Part shown: one piece after another, positions 26,197 through 35,800 of the stretch
How positions within the stretch are numbered: position 1 is the stretch's first letter
Layout of the letters: each line of letters opens with the position of its first letter
Assembly: GCF_036002505.1 (NCBI RefSeq)
Contig: NZ_DASYTH010000292.1
Span: 1 to 64,000, forward strand
DNA: 64,000 nucleotides
Direction: 5' to 3'
From: DASYTH01 sp036002505
Lineage (GTDB): Bacteria > Actinomycetota > Actinomycetes > Mycobacteriales > Pseudonocardiaceae
Notes under the pieces: model-generated
Database searches by the model: none
What the model saw: the letters and a program-made list of their open reading frames with translations, nothing else
Told to the model about the DNA's origin: nothing
Translations under genes and position numbers: made by a program

Positions 26197-26275
26197 GGAA
26201 AGCAACGTGACGTTGCTTTCCTTCGCGGGAGTGAACGTGACGTTCCTTGCCCTCTACGGCATGACCGTGACGTTG
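26197..26275. terminator. GGAAAGCAACGT hairpin and related repeats between convergent genes
   Basis: The arm GGAAAGCAACGT (26197-26208), one G, then its exact complement ACGTTGCTTTCC (26210-26221) form a 12-bp stem. Two further partial units containing GTGACGTTSCTT follow near 26232-26250 and 26261-26277. The array lies between the convergent permease and lipase genes and probably ends transcription from both sides. Confidence 0.7.
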
Positions 26276-26284
26276 CTTCCCCAC

Positions 26285-27070
26285 CTAGCAGCGCACGCCT
26301 TCCGTTCCGCGGGTCATTCGGCTCTGCACCAACGCGTTCCGCACGATCTGGGTGACCAGGGCGCTGGTCGGCAACTCACCGTGTTCAATGTGGACTCCCG
26401 GGCAAACCTGTTGCAGCACAACGTTCTCCGCGCCTTCCAACCGCGCGGAGTCCGGCGGTACCACGGTCTGGTCGTTCTCCGTCCAGATCGACAACCACGG
26501 CACCGGCACCGGCGCCCGCTCGACGGAGGCCAGCAGCGCACTCCCCGGCGCCAGCTGCTGGCACGCCACCGGGCACGCGTCCGGCACCACCACTCCCCCG
26601 CTCGCAGCCAGCCGTGTGCCATGCAGCGGCGACCCCAACGTGATCACCCGCCGCGCCCGGTGCTCGCCGCCCTCCCGCGCCACCCACAACCGTGCCACCA
26701 GCCCACCGGCCGAATACCCGATCACGTCAACCGACGGCGCCCCACGCGCCAGCGCGTCGTCCACGTCCCGGTCCACCACTGCCACCTGTGCCAGCAGGTC
26801 CCCCGTCCCGTTCCCGGGCAACGTCACGATCCGCACCTCCCGGCCGGAGCTCCGAATCTGCTCCGCCAGCACCCGCAGCCCGTCCTGGCTCCCCCCGTAC
26901 CCCGGCACCAGCACCACCGTCCCCGGCCGGTCCTGCGCCGGCACCCCCGCCCGCGCCTCGCCACCGCCCAGCACCCGCACTCCGACCAGCACCACCGTGA
27001 CGAGCACCAGCCCCATCACCCCGGCAACCAGCACCCGCCGCCGTGGACTCAACCCCTGCCACCACCGCAC
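26285..27070 (-). CDS. Secreted or membrane-anchored alpha/beta-hydrolase (lipase-like)
   Basis: This 261-residue protein has an N-terminal hydrophobic segment (residues ~13-36, VLVAGVMGLVLVTVVLVGVR) and an alpha/beta-hydrolase fold: oxyanion region VVLVPGYGGSQDGL, nucleophile motif GYSAGG near residue 117, acid in TENDQTV and His in VHIEHGELP. It resembles the actinobacterial LipA/EstA-type esterases. It likely acts outside the membrane on esters. The GTG start at 27070 gives the signal segment. Confidence 0.85.
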   Translation of the reverse strand: MRWWQGLSPRRRVLVAGVMGLVLVTVVLVGVRVLGGGEARAGVPAQDRPGTVVLVPGYGGSQDGLRVLAEQIRSSGREVRIVTLPGNGTGDLLAQVAVVDRDVDDALARGAPSVDVIGYSAGGLVARLWVAREGGEHRARRVITLGSPLHGTRLAASGGVVVPDACPVACQQLAPGSALLASVERAPVPVPWLSIWTENDQTVVPPDSARLEGAENVVLQQVCPGVHIEHGELPTSALVTQIVRNALVQSRMTRGTEGVRC

Positions 27071-27204
27071 ACCCCATCATCACCCACCCGTCCATCCACA
27101 CCCCCTACGCTGTGGACAACCACCCCGATCTCGATCTTGATCCGACCCCCTCCCGGTAGAATGGAAGCGGGGCCGCCCCCGGGAGTGGTGGGGGGCGCAC
27201 ACAC

Positions 27205-27289
27205 GTAGATGGCGAGTGGGATTTCGCGTTCGTGGTGAAGGTGCGGGTGGCCGCGGTGGACGAGCTGGAGTGGACGCTGGGCGGCTGAG
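27205..27289 (+). pseudogene. Possible Lrp/AsnC ligand-domain fragment
   Basis: The frame from 27160 to the TGA at 27287-27289 has no usable start. It reads HVDGEWDFAFVVKVRVAAVD followed by ELEWTLGG, which resembles the G-x-(Y/W)-D start of an Lrp/AsnC RAM domain. It may be the scar of a deleted regulator gene upstream of the nucleotidyltransferase. The similarity is from memory of the family and the segment is short. Confidence 0.25.
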
Positions 27290-27304
27290 GCGGGCGGTGA
27301 GTTC

Positions 27305-27727
27305 TTGGCGCGGGCGGCCGAGGCGGCGGGGGTTGTCGAGTGGGTTGCGCGGTGGGTCGGGGGCCGCGCGGATGTGGTCGGGCTGTTGCTGGTGGGGTCG
27401 TATGCGCGGGGTGCGGCGCGGGCTGATTCGGATGTGGATCTGGTGCTGCTGACCACGGAGCGGGGTGCGTACCTGGCGGAGGACGGGTGGGGTGCCGGGT
27501 TGGGGTTGGGCGAGTTGGTGCGGACGCGGCGGTGGGGGGTGATCACCGAGCGGCGGTTCCGGACTCCGTCGGGGTTGGAGGTGGAGTTCGGGGTCGGAGG
27601 CCCGAGCTGGGCATGCGTCGATCCGGTGGATCCGGGCACGCGGAAGGTGGTCACGGATGGCGCGCGGATTCTCCATGATCCGAGCGGGGCGCTGGGGGCG
27701 TTGCTGGTGGCGTGTGGGGTCGGGTGA
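27305..27727 (+). CDS. Nucleotidyltransferase-fold (MNT-like) protein
   Basis: This 140-residue protein has the minimal nucleotidyltransferase signature GSYARGAARADSDVDL at residues ~31-46 (G-S/T...D-x-D) and a third acidic residue in LEVEFGV. This is the MNT/KNT small-domain fold, found in toxin-antitoxin systems and in free-standing proteins. TTG 27305 is the first possible start after an in-frame stop at 27236, so the N terminus is tentative. No HEPN partner is seen nearby. It converges on the GH29 gene, ending one base before it. Confidence 0.75.
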   Translation: MARAAEAAGVVEWVARWVGGRADVVGLLLVGSYARGAARADSDVDLVLLTTERGAYLAEDGWGAGLGLGELVRTRRWGVITERRFRTPSGLEVEFGVGGPSWACVDPVDPGTRKVVTDGARILHDPSGALGALLVACGVG

Positions 27728-29227
27728 TCAGTGGAGCGGTCTCGGGGGTGAGTCGGTTCCGCCGCAGGCGAGCTCGCTGGCGATCGCCGGGGCTCCGGCC
27801 ACGGTGGACCGGATCTCGAGGCGGACGAAGCGGGCGTGAGTGGGGTGGAAGCGGGCTCGTTTGAGGGTGTGGTCGCCGGCCCAGGAGCCGTGGGAGACCT
27901 CCTGGAAGCGGGTGCCGTCGCGGCTGGTCGCGATCCGGTAGCCGGTGATGTTGCCGTCGGTCAGGTAGTCGTAGGCGTAGTTCGTGGCGGTGTCCTGGCG
28001 GGGTAGATAGGTGAGCGTGTCGATGCCGGCGTGCACCCGGCCGAGGTCGAGCGTGATCGACTGCGGCAGCGGGCCGGCGGACTGCCAGAGGGTCTGGTCG
28101 GCCTGACCGTTCCAGCCGAAGTCGCTGTGGCCGTCGATGAGGGCCGCGGCGTTTCCGGTGGTGGCCGTCGCGGAGACGGAGGTCAGCGGGTAGCGCAGGA
28201 CGTCCGGTTGGCCGGGAAGGGCGGGCCGGGTGCGGTCGGGGTGCCAGCGGGTGCCGACTTGTCGAAGCGTTTCGACGATGCTGGCGTCGAGGAGGCCCTG
28301 GGGGTTGGGCGGGCAGTTGAGGATGAAGGTGCAGTAGCGGGGTTCGAGGACGGACAGGTGGCCGTCGACGATCTGGTCGGGGGTGAGGACGGCCGACGGG
28401 GTTGAGGGGTGCCAGAACCAGCCGGCCGGGGAGATGGTTTGGCCTTGGCTGGCGGCGAGGGTGTTGCCGGGTGGGCAGAACACGCCACCTTTGGGTTCTT
28501 CGACGAAGACCAGGTCGGAGTCCCAGTGGTTGATGAGGCCGTTGAGGTCGAGGAGGAGGCAGTCGGGTTGGAGGGCGGCCACGTGGGCGCGGATCTCGCC
28601 GAACGGGATCGTTCGGTGGCCCAGGCGGGGGTGCCAGGCCCAGCCGTCGAAGATCAGCAGCGGGATGCGGCCGTAGTTGGTGAGGAGCTCGGTGAGCTGG
28701 CCTTTGACCAGGTCGAGGTCGATGGGCGCGTCCTCGTCCCAGACCGGCGGGCCGACGCCGTTGGTGCGGTCCCAGATGGAGAAGTAGAGGCAGGGCGTGA
28801 TGCCGCGCGATCGAAACGCTTCGACGTAGGCGCGGACCACGTCGTGGCGGTGGCCGCTGCTCATCACGTTGTACGGCGTGTACGCGGTGGGCCAGAGGCA
28901 GAAGCCGTCGTGGTGCTTGGCGGTGAGCACGGCGAAGCGCATGCCCGCGGCCTGGGCGGCGTCGGCCCACTGGCCGCAGTCGAGCGCCGTGGGGTTGAAC
29001 GACAGGGGGTCCTGATTGGGGTTGACCCATTCCATGTCGTGGAAGGTGCCCATGTTGAAGTGGATGAACATGCCGAAGCGCCAGTCGACGAAGCGCTTCT
29101 GCAGCTCGTAGCGGTTGCCGCGATCGGCGGGTGATCGCGTCGCGGCGGCGGACGCCGGTAGGGAGATCGCCGCCGCGGACGCGACACCCGCTGCCGCCAG
29201 GAAGTCTCGTCGGGTCAACCCGTCCAT
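27728..29227 (-). CDS. Secreted alpha-L-fucosidase, GH29, with C-terminal discoidin-like domain
   Basis: This 499-residue protein has a Tat-type signal (LTRRDFLAAAGVASAAAIS). The GH29 catalytic domain covers ~40-345 (RFGMFIHFNMGTFHDMEW, AVLTAKHHDGFCLW, nucleophile Asp near 192 in LLIFDGWAW). A discoidin/CBM32-like domain follows at ~350-490. It would remove terminal alpha-L-fucose, for example from xyloglucan side chains. It is the last gene of the GH3-GH12-GH35-GH29 unit. The ATG overlaps the GH35 stop by one base (TGATG); GTG 29230 is an alternative. Two 14-bp palindromes lie inside. Confidence 0.92.
   Translation of the reverse strand: MDGLTRRDFLAAAGVASAAAISLPASAAATRSPADRGNRYELQKRFVDWRFGMFIHFNMGTFHDMEWVNPNQDPLSFNPTALDCGQWADAAQAAGMRFAVLTAKHHDGFCLWPTAYTPYNVMSSGHRHDVVRAYVEAFRSRGITPCLYFSIWDRTNGVGPPVWDEDAPIDLDLVKGQLTELLTNYGRIPLLIFDGWAWHPRLGHRTIPFGEIRAHVAALQPDCLLLDLNGLINHWDSDLVFVEEPKGGVFCPPGNTLAASQGQTISPAGWFWHPSTPSAVLTPDQIVDGHLSVLEPRYCTFILNCPPNPQGLLDASIVETLRQVGTRWHPDRTRPALPGQPDVLRYPLTSVSATATTGNAAALIDGHSDFGWNGQADQTLWQSAGPLPQSITLDLGRVHAGIDTLTYLPRQDTATNYAYDYLTDGNITGYRIATSRDGTRFQEVSHGSWAGDHTLKRARFHPTHARFVRLEIRSTVAGAPAIASELACGGTDSPPRPLH
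28262..28275. repeat. Intragenic palindrome TCGAAGCGTTTCGA
   Basis: Position-9 variant inside the GH29 gene. Confidence 0.85.
28811..28824. repeat. Intragenic palindrome TCGAAACGCTTCGA
   Basis: Position-6 variant inside the GH29 gene. Confidence 0.85.
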
Positions 29228-32100
29228 CACCGGGCACCTCCTCGCTGGTTGCCCAGGGCCATGAGGCTCACCGGGCCGGGCCCGCCCGCGGCACCGGCCG
29301 AGACCACGGCCAGCGCGAGCGTGTTCTCGCCGTGCTCGTGCAGCATTCCGGCGGGGAGCACGAAATCGCGCTGCGGGCCGAGGTCGTTGACGTACTTACC
29401 GATGTTCCAGCCGTTCAAGAAGATCAGCACGCGGTACGGCCGGGTGGTGTCGCCGCCGAACCGCAGGCCCACCGACACGTCCTGGTCGCGCGGCAGGTCG
29501 AGCCGGAACGTGTCGCGGTACCAGGTGATCCCGGGGACGAGCGAACCCGCGGCCGGCGAAGCGATCCGAGTCCAGGAGCGATCCGGCGCCTCGGGCAGGT
29601 ACCAGCCGGCACGCTCACCGAACAGGCCGCCGTTGTTCAGCGGTCCGCGCTCGGTGTCGACCAGGTCGCGGCCGCCCCGGGTGCCCTGGATCCGCCAGGC
29701 GATGGGCACCGAGGATCCGGTTACCGACGCGCCGATCAGCCCGCGCGGCTGCTTGAACCGCATGTCGTTGGCGATCCAGTCGTCGTTGTGGCCCATGTTC
29801 TCGACCAGCACCGAGAGCACCGCGCTCGACCCGGGGGTGAGCAGGCCGGCCGGGATCGTGAAGTCGCCACGCCCCGGATCGGGGTTGGGCGTGGGGTTGT
29901 CGGGGTCGGTGTCGGCCTGGGTGCCGCCGGCCGCCTGGCCGAGGTAGCGGCCGTTGAGCCACACCTGGTAGACCCCGTTCTTGCCGGTGATCGCGTTGAG
30001 CGACACCGTGGTCTCGGCACCGGTGGCGGTGAAACGCCCGCGGTACCAGACGTGGCCGTAGTCGAAGCCGTAGTCGCCCGCATAGAGCACCGGCAGCGTT
30101 TTCGGCGGCAGCGGGCTGGTCGAGCTGGTCTTGTCCGCCACGGTCCAGTGCGAGTCATCGAAGCCCGGCTGGGACTCCGGCGCCTCTGCCCGGACCCGCC
30201 AGCCGGTCAGCTCCGGCAGCGAAACGGGGTCGGGTCCGCGCACCCGGCCGACGAGCGAGCCGCTCGCGGTCGTGCGGGTTCGAACCGCTTCGACACCGAC
30301 GACCAGCCGCCGCGCCGACGCCGGCCCGAACACCTCGACCTCGCCGTCGGCCTCGGTGTCGGCCCGCAACCGCACGGTGTTCCCGTCGACCCGGGCCGAC
30401 CGGGCCAGCGCCGTGCCGTTGACCAGCACCGGCCCGGCGTTGGTGTCCAGCCGCCAGAACCGCGCCGCGGTCTCGTCGGTGCCGAGTAGCAGCAGCACCG
30501 GCCGGCGCCCGCCGCCGGTGATCTCCACCCGAGCGAGTCCACTGTGGACATAGTCGAGCCGGAGGTCGCCGTTCGCCGGGTTGTACGACGAGGACACCGC
30601 GCCGTCGAGCACGCGCACCGTGGGCCGGTCCGAATAACGCAGCACGGTCGAGCCGGACTCGCCGGACCGGCCGTAGAGCAGCGCGATGTCCCGCCCGCCG
30701 ATGAACGCGTGGGTCATGATCTCCGAACTGGACCACACCAGCCGCTGGCCGCCGAGGTTGTAGCCGGCCACCAGGACCTTGGCGTCCCGGCCGTTCACCC
30801 GCACTGGCACCGAGTACCGGCCGTCGGGCGCCGACCAGTCCAGAGTGGACATATCATCGGTCGACGCGGCCCGGTCGGTGTGCCGCACCAGGACGAACTG
30901 GGTCCGGGTGTCCGGGTTGGCCCGGGCGCTGGCGGCCACCAATGGGTTCGCCGGCACCGGCGCGGCGGCCGAGTCGGTCTTCGTCAGCGGCGCCACGCTC
31001 GTGACGAAGTAGCCCTGCCGCTTGAACTCGTCGTACTTCGCGGTGAGCTGGCGCGACTCGGTGATCGCGGCACCGTAGTCGTAGGAGGTGTAGACGTCGT
31101 TGGGCTGTCCCAGCCAGCCCCAGTTGGTGCCGCCGAAGGCCATGTAGAAGCTGTGCGCGGTGGCGCCACTGGTGATCAGGTTGTTCTTGTGGAAGAACTT
31201 CATGTAGCTGGGCCCGGTCAGCGCCCGGCAGGCGTCGTACCCCGCGCGGTTGAGGTCGATCGCACCGCCCTGGTACTCCGCGGCGTAGACCGGAGCGTCG
31301 TCGCGCAGCCGCTCGGTGACGCCCTCGCCCCACGGCCCCCAGGTGCCCGGAGTCTGGCACTCGAAGGACTGCGGATAGTCGTCCACTCCGGGGATCTGCA
31401 CCGCACCCGGGCCGGAACCCCAACTGGAGGACCAGGAAGCCGCGTCGCAGCAGGCGTTGTGCGTGATCGGCACGGTGATCCCGGCCGCCCGCGCCTGGTT
31501 CTGCAGGTCGGTCATGTACTCCACGGAGGTGTTGACCGCGTACTCGTTCTCCACGTTGTAGAGGAGCACCGAGCCGCCACGGGTGACCTGGTGCCGCGCG
31601 ATGATCGGGTTGATGTGGCCGAGCCAGTCCCGGTACGCCGCGGTGTATCCGGGATCGCTGGACCGGCCCCGGCCCGGAACCTGCTTGAGCCACGCGGGAA
31701 AGCCGCCGCCGGTGACCTCCGCGTTGATGTACGGGCCCGGCCGGGCCACCACGTACAGGCCGAGCTCCTCGGCCAGTCGCAGCAACCGGTCCACGTCCCG
31801 CACCCCGGTGAAGTCGTACACCCCGGGCGCCGGCGAGTGGTAGGCCCAGTCGAAGTAGAGCGAGATCCCGTTGAAGCCGGCCGAGCGGATCTTCTCCAGC
31901 ACGTCGCGCCAGAGCTCCGGGCTGGGCAGCCGGAAGTAGTGGAACTCCCCGCTCCACAAGAAGATCCGCTTGCCGTCGACGGTCAGCGAGTAGTGGTCGT
32001 AGCCCACCTGGTGGGCCGGCCCGGGCGGATCGGCCGTCGCCCGGGGCACGGCCACCAGCGTCGCGACCGTCAGCATCGCGACGAGTATTCGGCGGATCAT
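29227..32100 (-). CDS. Secreted beta-galactosidase, GH35
   Basis: This 957-residue protein has a Sec signal (residues ~1-23). The GH35 barrel covers ~35-360, with acid/base Glu in NVENEYA near 185 and nucleophile Glu in AAEYQGG near 275. Beta-rich domains follow, including jelly-roll segments (VWYRGRFTATG..., GPLNNGGLFGERAGWY) typical of large plant- and fungal-type GH35. It would release beta-galactose from xyloglucan or galactan side chains. Its ATG overlaps the GH12 stop (ATGA) and its stop overlaps the GH29 start, so translation of the three is coupled. One palindrome variant is inside. Confidence 0.94.
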   Translation of the reverse strand: MIRRILVAMLTVATLVAVPRATADPPGPAHQVGYDHYSLTVDGKRIFLWSGEFHYFRLPSPELWRDVLEKIRSAGFNGISLYFDWAYHSPAPGVYDFTGVRDVDRLLRLAEELGLYVVARPGPYINAEVTGGGFPAWLKQVPGRGRSSDPGYTAAYRDWLGHINPIIARHQVTRGGSVLLYNVENEYAVNTSVEYMTDLQNQARAAGITVPITHNACCDAASWSSSWGSGPGAVQIPGVDDYPQSFECQTPGTWGPWGEGVTERLRDDAPVYAAEYQGGAIDLNRAGYDACRALTGPSYMKFFHKNNLITSGATAHSFYMAFGGTNWGWLGQPNDVYTSYDYGAAITESRQLTAKYDEFKRQGYFVTSVAPLTKTDSAAAPVPANPLVAASARANPDTRTQFVLVRHTDRAASTDDMSTLDWSAPDGRYSVPVRVNGRDAKVLVAGYNLGGQRLVWSSSEIMTHAFIGGRDIALLYGRSGESGSTVLRYSDRPTVRVLDGAVSSSYNPANGDLRLDYVHSGLARVEITGGGRRPVLLLLGTDETAARFWRLDTNAGPVLVNGTALARSARVDGNTVRLRADTEADGEVEVFGPASARRLVVGVEAVRTRTTASGSLVGRVRGPDPVSLPELTGWRVRAEAPESQPGFDDSHWTVADKTSSTSPLPPKTLPVLYAGDYGFDYGHVWYRGRFTATGAETTVSLNAITGKNGVYQVWLNGRYLGQAAGGTQADTDPDNPTPNPDPGRGDFTIPAGLLTPGSSAVLSVLVENMGHNDDWIANDMRFKQPRGLIGASVTGSSVPIAWRIQGTRGGRDLVDTERGPLNNGGLFGERAGWYLPEAPDRSWTRIASPAAGSLVPGITWYRDTFRLDLPRDQDVSVGLRFGGDTTRPYRVLIFLNGWNIGKYVNDLGPQRDFVLPAGMLHEHGENTLALAVVSAGAAGGPGPVSLMALGNQRGGAR
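30280..30293. repeat. Intragenic palindrome TCGAACCGCTTCGA
   Basis: Position-6 variant inside the GH35 gene. Confidence 0.85.
30537..30549. repeat. Intragenic palindrome GTCCACTGTGGAC
   Basis: Second palindrome family, inside the GH35 gene. A weaker relative lies at 30838-30850. Confidence 0.75.
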
Positions 32101-32855
32101 CGGATGTCAGCCGTGTAGGAGTCGACGTCCAGCCGGCCGTTGGCGACGAACACCTCGGTGCCGTGCTCGATGCTGGACAGGTACTTGGTGTTGGCCATCC
32201 AGCCGCGGCTGACCAGGTTGCCCAGGAAGTCCTGCAGGTGCAGGGTGGCCGCGGTGGTGTTGGACCGCCGGATGAACGAGAAGACGTTCCAGCCGATGTT
32301 GCCGCGGTAGAGATCCCAACTCGTGCCGGCGAGGTTGACCGTGCCCTGGAAGGTACCCAGCGGGCCGGCGCCGCCGGCCCGGTAGGTCCAGATCATCACC
32401 TCGTCGGTCGGGTTGTTCGGCCAGTCCGGATTGGGGATGTCGTGCAGCCACAGGTCATACGCGACGTTGAACGTTCCCGAGGCGGACACCCGGTAGCGCA
32501 CGTCGGTGAAGATGTCCCGGCCGGCGTTGAGCCGCACCGGGAGCTCGGTCCCACTGGTCTTCCAGCCCCAGTGCCAGCCCAGAACGCTGCTGTCGTAGGA
32601 CTTCACCTGGCTGGGGTTGTTGGCCCAGTTGTACGTGGTGTTCCAGCCGATGGTGGAACCGGTGCGGGTGTCGGAGATGCACTGGGAACCGGAGCCGGAG
32701 CTCTGCCCCCAGAGGTTGTTGTTCAGGTAGTACTTGCCGAGGGTGATGGTGCCGAACGCCGTACAGTTCGTCGTGGCCTGTGCCGGCGTGCCGGGCGCCA
32801 CCGCAAGAACCGCCGCGGTGCACACCGCTGCGAGCAGGGATGTCTTGCGCAACAT
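32097..32855 (-). CDS. Secreted endo-beta-1,4-glucanase/xyloglucanase, GH12
   Basis: This 252-residue protein has a Sec signal ending APGTPAQA and a single GH12 jelly-roll. The catalytic pair is Glu near 151 in TDEVMIWTY (nucleophile) and Glu near 233 in HGTEVF (acid/base). GH12 includes cellulases and xyloglucan-specific endoglucanases; the flanking side-chain enzymes favour xyloglucan. It is second in the GH3-led unit, 17 nt after GH3, with an upstream ribosome-binding site (AAAGGCGGAA). Confidence 0.93.
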   Translation of the reverse strand: MLRKTSLLAAVCTAAVLAVAPGTPAQATTNCTAFGTITLGKYYLNNNLWGQSSGSGSQCISDTRTGSTIGWNTTYNWANNPSQVKSYDSSVLGWHWGWKTSGTELPVRLNAGRDIFTDVRYRVSASGTFNVAYDLWLHDIPNPDWPNNPTDEVMIWTYRAGGAGPLGTFQGTVNLAGTSWDLYRGNIGWNVFSFIRRSNTTAATLHLQDFLGNLVSRGWMANTKYLSSIEHGTEVFVANGRLDVDSYTADIR

Positions 32856-32872
32856 GGGTTCCGCCTTTGAAG

Positions 32873-35800
32873 TTATCGCAGCGAGAAGGTGCTGATCCGT
32901 AGGTCGCCGGTGAACACGAGGTACACCGTGTGCCGTCCACTCGCGCCGGTCAGCGCCGCGGTGCTGGTGGTGTAGGCGTACTTGTCGCCCGTGCTCGGCA
33001 CCGGAACGGTGCCCACCAGCCGGCCGTTCACCGGGTCGTCCAGACGGATCTGAACCGACGCCGCGCCCGCCGCCGCCCGGGCGACCCGGACCGTGGCGTT
33101 CCGTGCACCGGCGCGCAGATCGGTGTCGGCGAAGGAGATCCAGTCACCGGCGGACCCGCCGACGGCGTCACCGCGGACCTTGCTCTCATCCACCAGGTCC
33201 ACGCCGGCGTAGTCGTCGAAGTCGATCGCGCGGGTGTCCCGGGCGAGGTTGCGCGACGGGATCTGCTCGCCGTCGACCCGCACCGTCCCGCGCTGCCGGA
33301 TGTCCGCGGCCGAGGCACCGACCAGGACGTCGTGCACGGCGGACTCGACCACCCAGCGACCCCGGGTCACGTCCCAGTGCGCGAGATCCGACGCGGCAAG
33401 GGAGATCCGGACCGTCCGGGTCTGGCCGGGCTGCAGGGAGACCCGCTGGAACCCGCGCAGCTGCAGCACCGGCTGCTTGTCCCGGGAGGTGCGCTGGTGA
33501 GTGTACAGCTGCACCACCTCGTCGCCCGCCCGGCGCCCGGTGTTGGTCACCCTGACGCTGACCTCGACCGTCCCGTTCGGACGGACGATCGGCGAATCGA
33601 CCCGCAGGTCGCTGTAGCGGAACGAGGTGTAGGACAGGCCGTGGCCGAACGCGTAGAGCGGATCACCCTGGAAGTACTGGTACGTACGGTTCGACTTGAT
33701 GATGTCGTAGTCCAGGATGCTGGGCAGGTCGGCCTCCGAGCGGTACCAGGTCTGGGTGAGCCGCCCGGCCGGGTTCGCGTCGCCGAACAGCACGTCGGCG
33801 ACGGCGTGGCCGGTCTCCTGGCCGGCGTGGGACGTCCACAGGATGGCCGGGATGTTCTGCTGCTCCCAGGTGAGCGTGGTCGGGTAGCTGTTCTCCACCA
33901 CCACGATCGTGTTCGGGTTGGCCTGCTTCACCGCCTTGATCAGCGCGGACTGGCTCTCCGCCAACGCCATCGTGGTCCGGTCGTGGTCCTCCCGGCCGTT
34001 GATGAACGGCATGCTGCCGACCACCACGACCGCGGCGTCGGCCCCGGTAGCGGTGCGCACGGCGTCGTTCACGCCGGTGCTGATCGTCTCCTTGCGGAAC
34101 CGGGCCGCACCGGCCGCGTCCGGGGAGCCGAGCGTGAGCGTGCCGTCCGCGGCCACGGTCAGGTAGTTGTTCGGGCCCTCCCAGTCGTTGGGGGTCTCGA
34201 AGCCGACGTAGTGCACGACCACGGCGCCGTCGCCGGCGTCCTCGAGCTTGAACTGCTGCTGGACGAACCAGTCGTGCGGCTGCGCGGCGCGGTTCACGAA
34301 CGGGCTGGTGGCGCCGAAGTCCTGACGCTCCACGTACTTCCCGTTGGCGGCGCTGCGCAGGGTCAGCACGCCCTGGCCCCAGTCGAACGCGTCGAACTGC
34401 TCGGTGGCGCCCGCGCTCGCGCCGGCCGCCTTGAGCACGGCACCGTCCACACCGGACCCCGCGGTCAGGTACCGGCCGGTGCTGGCCTCGCGCAGCGCGA
34501 TCCGGTCCACCGCCTCGGTGTTCGCCACGGTCGCGCCGCTGCCGAGCCGCGCCTTGATCCCGTCCAGCGGGGTGACCCGGTACGGCAACGCGCCCGAATA
34601 CCAGTCGGTGTAGAGCGTGTCGGACAGCGGCCCGATCACCGCGACGTTGCGGGTGCGGGCGGCGTCCAGCGGGAGGTTGCCGTTGTTCTTCAACAGCACC
34701 ACGGATTCCGCCGCGGCCTTGCGGGCAAGTGCCTGGTGCGCCGGGGAGTTCACCACGTCCTTGCCGATCTTGGCGTACGGTCCGCCGTCGGGGTCGAAGT
34801 CGCCGAGCCGGAACCGGATGCTCAGCACGTGCCGCACCGCGGTGTTGACGTCGGCCTCGGTGAGCAGGCCCTGCGCCAGCGCGGAGTTGATGGTGTCGAT
34901 GGTGGGCTGGGAGTTCTGGTTGTCCACGGTGAAGCTGTCCAGCCCGGCCTTGAGCGTGGCGGCGAAGCCCTCGGGGTTGGTGGCGTAGTACTGCTCCGAG
35001 CCGGTCAGGTTGTACGGCGCGAACGCGTCGCTGACGTTGTACAGGGTCTTGTTCGTCCACGAGCGCACGGCGTCGTCGAGGTCCGGGCTGACCGTGTTCG
35101 GCCGGCCGTTGACCAGGTTGTACGAGCCCATCACGCCGGTCGCCGCGTTCGAGGAGATGGCCGGCTTGAACGCCAGCTCGTCGTACTCCTTCTTCACCCG
35201 CGGCGGCAGGTTGGAGGACGTGGTGTCGCGATGGATCTCGTTGTTGTTGGCCAGGTAGTGCTTGAGCACCGGGGCGGTCTTGAGGTACGTCGGGTGGTCA
35301 CCGGAGAGGCCTTTGCCGTAGGCGGTGGAGATCGCGCCGGTCAGCAGCGCGTCCTCGGAGTAGCCCTCCTCGTTGCGGCCCCACCGCGGGTCCCGCAGCA
35401 GGTTCACCACCGGAGCCCACACCTGCACGCCCCACACCCCCGGGTTTTCCGCGTTGTAGGCCCGGGCTTCGTCGCCGACGGCGGCGCCGACCTGCCGGAT
35501 CAGCGTCGGGTCCCAGGTCGACGCCAGGCCCACGGACTGCGGGAAGACCGTGGCGTTCGCGGTCACCACCGCGCCGTTGTTGTTGCGGTCTGTGGTCCAG
35601 GCCAGGCCGTGCAGCGCCTCGGTGCCGGTCTTGAACTCCGGGATGCCCAGGCGCGGGATGGCGGGCTGGAACTGGTGCAGCAGCGAGACCTTCTCGGCCA
35701 GCGTGAGCCGCTTGAGCAGGTCGTCGACCCGCACGGACAGCGGCACGTCGGGATCGCGGAACGGATACTCCGCACGCTTCTCCGCGGCGGCGACCGGTCC

